Positions 59,187 through 64,000 of a stretch of 64,000 nt of DNA are shown here, piece after piece. Origin of the DNA: Apostichopus japonicus (lineage: Eukaryota; Echinodermata; Holothuroidea; Aspidochirotida; Stichopodidae); NCBI RefSeq assembly GCF_037975245.1, contig NC_092574.1, forward strand, positions 16,343,213 to 16,407,212, given 5' to 3'. The position numbers and the translations under genes were made by a program. The notes below the pieces were generated by a model that made no database searches, was not told the origin of the DNA, and saw only the letters and a program-made list of their open reading frames with translations. The first letter of the stretch is position 1; every line of letters begins with the position of its first letter.

Positions 59187-61829
59187 ATGAATGCACAACT
59201 ACCGTGTACAGACCTATGTAAATATAGAAATTGCAGCAACTTCCAAGAAGATGTTGAGATTGTTGATGCAGGGGACGATGATTTGGAGGATGAACTGTGA
59301 TGGTGTTAAATCTTGATATCTTAGTCTGAAATTTTAATCAAGTTTGAAGTTTGTGAAGAGGGTTAACTTTTTCAAAGTCATGTTGTCATTATTTTGTTCC
59401 CCAGAGTTTAAAGGAACCAGAAAACATGATCTTATTCATATATTCATTTTAGCTATTAGTAGTTTTACGTAGATTACCCTACCTACCAGACACCTTTGAT
59501 AAATATCCACATTTTCTTCAAATCACACTTTTTTTTGAGAGGGGAGGGGGGAGGAGGGTGTTATGGGCATGCTTTACCTCTTGCATATTCACAACTACAT
59601 TTACTGATGACGATGACGCAAATACCGCGCCTGAAACCAGTCAAAGGTTTATATACTGTTGTTGGGGAACCATCGCCCCTGACCCTGTTCCAATATCACA
59701 GTTCTTTATTGTTTGCCGTAACATTTCGTTACCTGTTTTATTCATATTGTTAATATGTTCTGTGCATCTGTTCAAGTTTTGACTGAAGGATATTCAAGTC
59801 TTTAGTGACTTTTATTTCATCTAATTATCTTCACCTCTACTACGGAATAGACTTTCCCTTTTCCATACCATATCTGACTTCCATGCAGTGAATTGAAGTG
59901 GATACTGTTAAGACTAGTACAACTGTCCTTGGATGAACTTTTAATCACTTATTAATTCCGCGCCGCGCCTTTTGATGAAGAACCTGTATCTTGAATCATC
60001 GCAAAGGCCCAGCTCTACTACACCATTGAGTGTATCGACCCAGTCTTAATAGATACATTATTTCTTTCTATCTGGGGCTTAAGTTAACTGTCTTTGTTAT
60101 TCACTTATTTGTACCATTCACCTTTATTATTCATATTATTTGTAGAATATAGAACTATTATTATTCAAAATACCATTCGAAACCTTGTCGATCTTTTCTT
60201 TTATACGTTAACTCCCTTGGAAACTCTTTTTGCAGGAATACGAATTATAAACATGTCGTTTCATTAACAAGGAGAAAGTACCTAGTTTTGCAGAAGACTG
60301 TAAAAAGAGTACTAAGGTAACGGATATATACCGACTATAACTTTATTTCACATCTACGATATGCCATGACGTCTTAGTGTGCCAACTTATATATTGATTT
60401 ATACAAAAGAAATAGCTCACTGGTCTTGGGGCATTGGTACATCTCATTGTAACTAGGGATTTAGCTATATGTAAAGTAGAGGGGGAGGGGGTCGCATTTG
60501 TAAAACAGTTTGGATGGGGAGTGTAACAATTATGGAGAGGAACTTTTCATTATATGTGTATATTTACGCATACATGCACAGACGAAATGCATTCATAACA
60601 TAGGGGGAAAATCTAAAAATATTTGATATATTACAAAGCATTATATCTGAGTTTATTAAAAGTGGTACATTTTTATAATTAAAACCCTTAAGTTATAATG
60701 TGCAAAAATTGTATTTCATATTTCAAAGTTGAAAATGTGATTTTTTACCATTTTGGCGAAAATGGAGGGGGGGGGGGGCACAACTTGTAATGCCTGAAAA
60801 CAACCCTCACTGACCCTTAGTCCAGAATCCTCTTCCACCATTCTTGTAACCCTGACCCAACTATTTTACAAAAAAATATATCAGTCGTAATTTAACATAT
60901 AAGAAAAGAGTGGTATGTATGCACCACTACCAAATCTAACGTTAGCACATGTGTTCCTAATACATAGCATCGTAGCACGTAATGTCTACATAACATACCC
61001 AATTTCAAGGGTTTCTTACAAAAATACTGCAGGAAATTTTTTGGAGAACTTTTGATATAATGTTTGTGATGCATTAAACTACCCAAAAATGCATTAAAAG
61101 TCTAGACCCGTTGTTGCTGGAACGAAACTGATTTTACAGCCACATTTTGAGCTTCAGCTGATGGCCTAACACAGTTATGTACAGAATACCAACACATAAA
61201 TGGGTTGGTAATGGTATTGTACCCAATTATGCTGTACATTTCATATATTGATGCTGTGTATTACATGGGTCTCAATTATAATTGTTCCTTGGTCTTGACA
61301 TGGCTTTCAACCACTCTGAAAGTGTATAATCCATTTTAATGTCATGTCAGTGGCTACCCAACATGAAGACAAACCAGCAGAGAATAAATGACCACAATAA
61401 ATCATGTTTTTTCTACTTATTTGACAATGCTCACTTGAGGTTGAGGTTTGAAGTACTATAAATAATACACCATTTTGATCACGTCATAAAGTTATGTATG
61501 GCGACAGTTAAAATTTTAGTTCACAGATTACAGTGACAAATTATGCAAAATGTTTTATTCATGTGATCAACGGTTGGAACCTTCTACAGTTTGCATCCTC
61601 AAAATTCTCGATAAGCAATTCATAGCAATGTAAGATATATTTCTTCCCTATTCGCTGAGATTTTGGAGGAAAAACCGGTTGATATTTCGCTCAACTAGTC
61701 CGTTGTTTAACCTTTGTTTTCCCACCGTAGCAATATAGCCGGTTATTATGTAATCGTTGTCACTAGTAATATCACTAGTGTGCTAAAACAATACTAGCCT
61801 CATGAATTAAGAAATTACGAAATGCTTAC

Positions 61830-61871
61830 CTTTCTAGGTGGTGGCTGCTGCACAGTTTGTTCTTCAGTCAT
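61830..61871 (-). CDS. FCHSD2: FCHSD2-like exon 1 (start codon)
   Basis: 42 nt encoding MTEEQTVQQPPPRK, with donor AAG|GTAAG in phase 0. The PPPRK just before the first intron is also found at the start of vertebrate FCHSD2 (PPPRKVKVTQEL), which fixes this as the coding start. G at -3 gives an acceptable Kozak context. Confidence 0.93.
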
Positions 61872-62553
61872 TGCGAAAATTTGATATAAAATGGATCCTT
61901 CTCAACTCAAGACTTGTGACACTTCTTCATAATGGTTTATTATTTGAGAGCTAACTGTTGTCTTGTGCATGTGGTCACACTATCACCTGTTTCAAAGATG
62001 ACAAGTTTCCTGTGTATACAACTCAAACTGAAAATCACACTCCCTCCATACGTAAAATCTTCCACATCAATTCCAGAAAATAATCCCACTCTTTGAATAT
62101 CCAAACCGTAACAAAGACTGAAATTTTACAGAGCTAAAGAAATTGACGAAATAATCACAATATTTTCTTCAGTTCAAAGAAATACTGTAACATTTTGGCT
62201 GGTTAGAGATCTCGATTAAATGGCGCCATGCCAGGGAACTCCCCCAAAGCCTGATTCGGTACTACGCTGTATACTAGCCGTCGAAGCAGTCACCGGAAGC
62301 AAATACCTAACATATTTTGGGCGTCTGCTTGTTTATATAACTGCGAAACAACGGTGATATTGAAAGTTCGTTCGAGTCTTGGATCGGATGGATTGTTGGA
62401 GGGAATGAAGTGGGTGGAGGGGGAGGGGAGGGTATAGGGGGTTTGATGGGAGTGAGAGAGCAGGTAGATGAAGAGATGTGGATCAGAATGTTGAGTAAGT
62501 TACTTTTCACATAGATTTGTCACGGCTATTTGGTGAGCATAACAACCACTAGA

Positions 62554-62934
62554 CAGTGGCGGAGCGTCCATATAGTCAGGGGGGGGGGCGAATGCCCCCT
62601 GACGGACTCAAATGTACTGCTGGCGCCCTTTTCAGCTTTTTACGACTTTTTACTTATTCGCGATTATTGACTTTTTTATTGCGCTCCTCATCTAAATATT
62701 GACATTTGTCACATTTTCTCGCTGTAATTTTCTGACAAAATGCTCTAACAGCTATTTATTCTTTATTTATCTGCAAACTAGCAAGGAAACTAGAAAGGGT
62801 CATTTCCGGCGATCTAGGGAGTATCTTTACTCAAAAAAGTTTGTACAGTGGTGGCGCTCCGCTTAGATAGTGTCAAAAGCGCCCCTACAGATAATTCTCG
62901 CCCCCTCTGACCAATACCCCTAGCTCCGCCAGTG
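62554..62934. mobile_element. hAT MITE with perfect 8-bp TSD
   Basis: CAGTGGCGGAGC at the left faces GCTCCGCCAGTG at the right (11 of 12). CCACTAGA stands immediately outside both ends (62546-62553 and 62935-62942), a perfect 8-bp target duplication diagnostic of hAT-type insertion. 381 bp, no transposase. The subterminal parts are also inverted (GGGGGCGAATG against CATTCTCGCCCCC-like). About 0.7 kb upstream of the FCHSD2-like start codon. Confidence 0.92.
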
Positions 62935-63879
62935 CCACTAGAGATGACATGTGGTAGCTGGCTACAAAAGTGTTATTTGTTGACAACTTCACACCGGGTA
63001 TAACAATTAGGGCCTATAGCACACAGAAGATTTGTAACTTGCAATGTTTCATTGAAGCTTGTAAATTTATTGCTGTGACTATTAGAAAATTTATCGGCAT
63101 GGTGATTTATTGTTTTGTACTATTTTTCTTCTATTCAAATTATAATCATTCATGAAAAATAGGTTGTCATCTCTTCCTGTGTACTAGCATAATAACTTAG
63201 CTCAATTATTGTCCCAACGCTTGTTTTTTCTCAAAAACAGCATTGCCTCAAGGTCGTACGTGTCTTCACAACGTCGTTTCACCAGGGATTTGTTTTAACA
63301 ACTCCATTAAAACAAATTACTCAATGGTTCCACCTAAGATACGGTGGTTACATAGAGTTGGATATAAGATCTTGTAGAGGGCGGACTGCCAAAATTAGCT
63401 GTGCCAGCGTGGAAATTTCGTCGCCATTACCAAACCGCGCAAGATATGACCGTCGTCTGCTCACTGTTTACCTATAGACATGTAAATCATTGGCTTAATT
63501 TAGTTTAGTAAGGAAAGGGTCATGAAGGGCAGTTTCTTCATTAAATGACCTAGAAAAACCGAGAAATCACACCTTAAAAAATCCAAAGAATGCAGTCTCT
63601 CACAGTGCAGGAAAATACCTATGTCATGTGCATTCTTAGAGGCGTTTACACTTTTAGACAAAATTGATGACGCGTACGTGGTACATTATTGTCGTTTGTT
63701 ACTAAAATTGTTACTAAAATAAGTGTGATTGAAATACAAAATGGTGCTATATTTTGTGCCTTTTTAGTAATTTTCTGTTAGATTAGTCTCATGATGAACA
63801 ACCACATTATTGGTGGGTCAATATGCCCCCCCTCAACTGTCCCTCCTGTTCCAGCTCACTTACATTCATCTCAGGTAAA

Positions 63880-64000
63880 ACAAGTTGGCCATGGTAACAT
63901 TAATATACATTTAGGTCTATACAATTGAAGTTAATTAATTGCAATGCTATGAAGACACTTCGAAAGTCTTTCCAAATGGTTTATTAAAGGTTCATGTCAT
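63880..64000. repeat. Start of a block shared with the hAT-like element at 55.7-56.4 kb
   Basis: TACAATTGAAGTTAATTA, GCAATGCTATGAAGA and TCTTTCCAAATGG-TTTA match 56105-56180 in order. The copy runs off the window, so its extent is unknown. Confidence 0.6.

Larger units (their letters stand above)
57361..59300 (+). pseudogene. Broken gene with tesmin/CXC-like C-terminus, inside the TIR element
   Basis: Segment a (57361-57831) starts at a good Kozak ATG (AACATGGCGGC): MAAPTGASQS..., FKALTNKRWTKVTSCAKDWL, then a frameshift near 57540 into MAYYDQACVQQHRP, LTEKIEETKQKLWC and DKLQQAETFDGG, with donor GAG|GTAAGC. Segment b (58507-58662) has LLRQAAERKKMSP and DRVAIEVRYHSLC, with a frameshift near 58615. 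Segment c (58936-59300) has QSLPPTKDALIQHVKRC, ENDDLIITWMTKPPDPDVLL and a Cys-rich tail. The tail spacing C-x4-C-x4-C-x4-C-S-(stop)-...PC-x3-C-x4-CSN fits one CXC/tesmin half-repeat. I recall multicopy uncharacterised invertebrate proteins with such ends and a long central region, which is absent here. Lesions: two frameshifts, one nonsense, central loss. Confidence 0.7.
57057..61168 (+). mobile_element. TIR-bounded 4.1-kb element carrying a broken multi-exon gene
   Basis: TAGGCCATCAGCTGAAG at 57057-57073 is repeated inverted and intact at 61152-61168. Deeper in, TTTCGTTCCAGCAAC-CGGGTCTA (57090-57113) also reappears inverted at about 61105-61128. Weaker similarity extends outward to about 57031 and 61195, so the true ends are uncertain by about 30 bp. 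Inside is the pseudogene described separately, plus about 1.8 kb of non-coding sequence with a G-run (60768-60778). Judged a DNA-transposon-like unit; superfamily not identifiable by eye. Confidence 0.75.
52017..61829 (-). other. Intron 1
   Basis: 9.8 kb. Contains a 1.07-kb TIR element with duplicated flanks (52714-53909), a hAT-like element (55721-56392) with a related block at 56640-56800, and the 4.1-kb TIR element with a broken gene (57057-61168). 54000-55700 and 61170-61829 hold nothing I recognise. Confidence 0.75.
61872..64000. other. 5' flank: promoter/5' UTR region, no other gene seen
   Basis: Upstream of the start codon. A mildly CpG-containing stretch near 62220-62300 could belong to the promoter. 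No TATA box or start site could be fixed. A G-rich low-complexity tract is at 62397-62445, then the hAT MITE, then unrecognised sequence up to the repeat at the window end. Confidence 0.5.

Noticed and set aside
60470-60790. Second gene in the right half of the 4.1-kb TIR element
   Set aside because: No frame with recognisable motifs, only G-rich tracts and AT-rich filler.

Overview
This is a eukaryotic, AT-rich, intron-dominated window. It is almost entirely one large animal gene on the minus strand, loaded with transposon debris. No bacterial or phage-like organisation is present. The many short reading frames are nearly all chance frames in introns. The gene's sequence, the large introns, the (TA)n tracts, the homopolymer G/C runs and the abundant small TIR elements suggest a marine invertebrate. 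An echinoderm or other non-vertebrate deuterostome is my guess, but the sequence alone does not prove it.

The gene is the FCHSD2 / nervous wreck orthologue (F-BAR and double SH3 domains). I could assemble 19 coding exons by eye, from the ATG at 61869-61871 to the TAA at 3377-3379. All have GT-AG junctions and the phases join without conflict. Together they make 2373 nt, 790 codons plus stop. In order, the protein has a short N-terminus ending PPPRK, an F-BAR domain (exons 2-9), a helical segment (exons 10-12), an Asn/Thr-rich linker and the first SH3 (exons 13-15), the second SH3 (exon 16), and a proline-rich tail (exons 17-19). The family links curved membrane to WASP/Arp2/3 actin assembly in endocytosis and synaptic or stereocilia growth.

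The introns hold most of the unusual material. Intron 1 contains a roughly 4.1-kb element with terminal inverted repeats (about 57.06-61.17 kb). It carries a broken multi-exon gene whose C-terminus looks like a tesmin/CXC cysteine-rich domain, interrupted by a TGA exactly where a cysteine is expected. Intron 1 also has a 1.07-kb TIR element flanked by a 60-bp direct duplication, and a hAT-like element. Intron 3 has a 5'-truncated LINE tail with a recognisable target-site duplication, a TTAA-flanked MITE, an LTR-like/promoter-like segment, and one copy (B) of a two-copy MITE family. Intron 4 has the other copy (A), a degenerate tandem array, a tRNA-derived SINE head and several duplicated blocks. 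Copy A serves as the empty site for a 184-bp retroposon found in copy B, which carries a hammerhead-ribozyme-like motif. Introns 16 and 17 hold foldback elements, a tandem duplication and purine-rich minisatellites.

Upstream of the gene (62.55-62.93 kb) sits a hAT MITE with a perfect 8-bp target-site duplication. The first 3.4 kb is downstream sequence or 3' UTR with (TA)n tracts. I recognise no second intact protein-coding gene.
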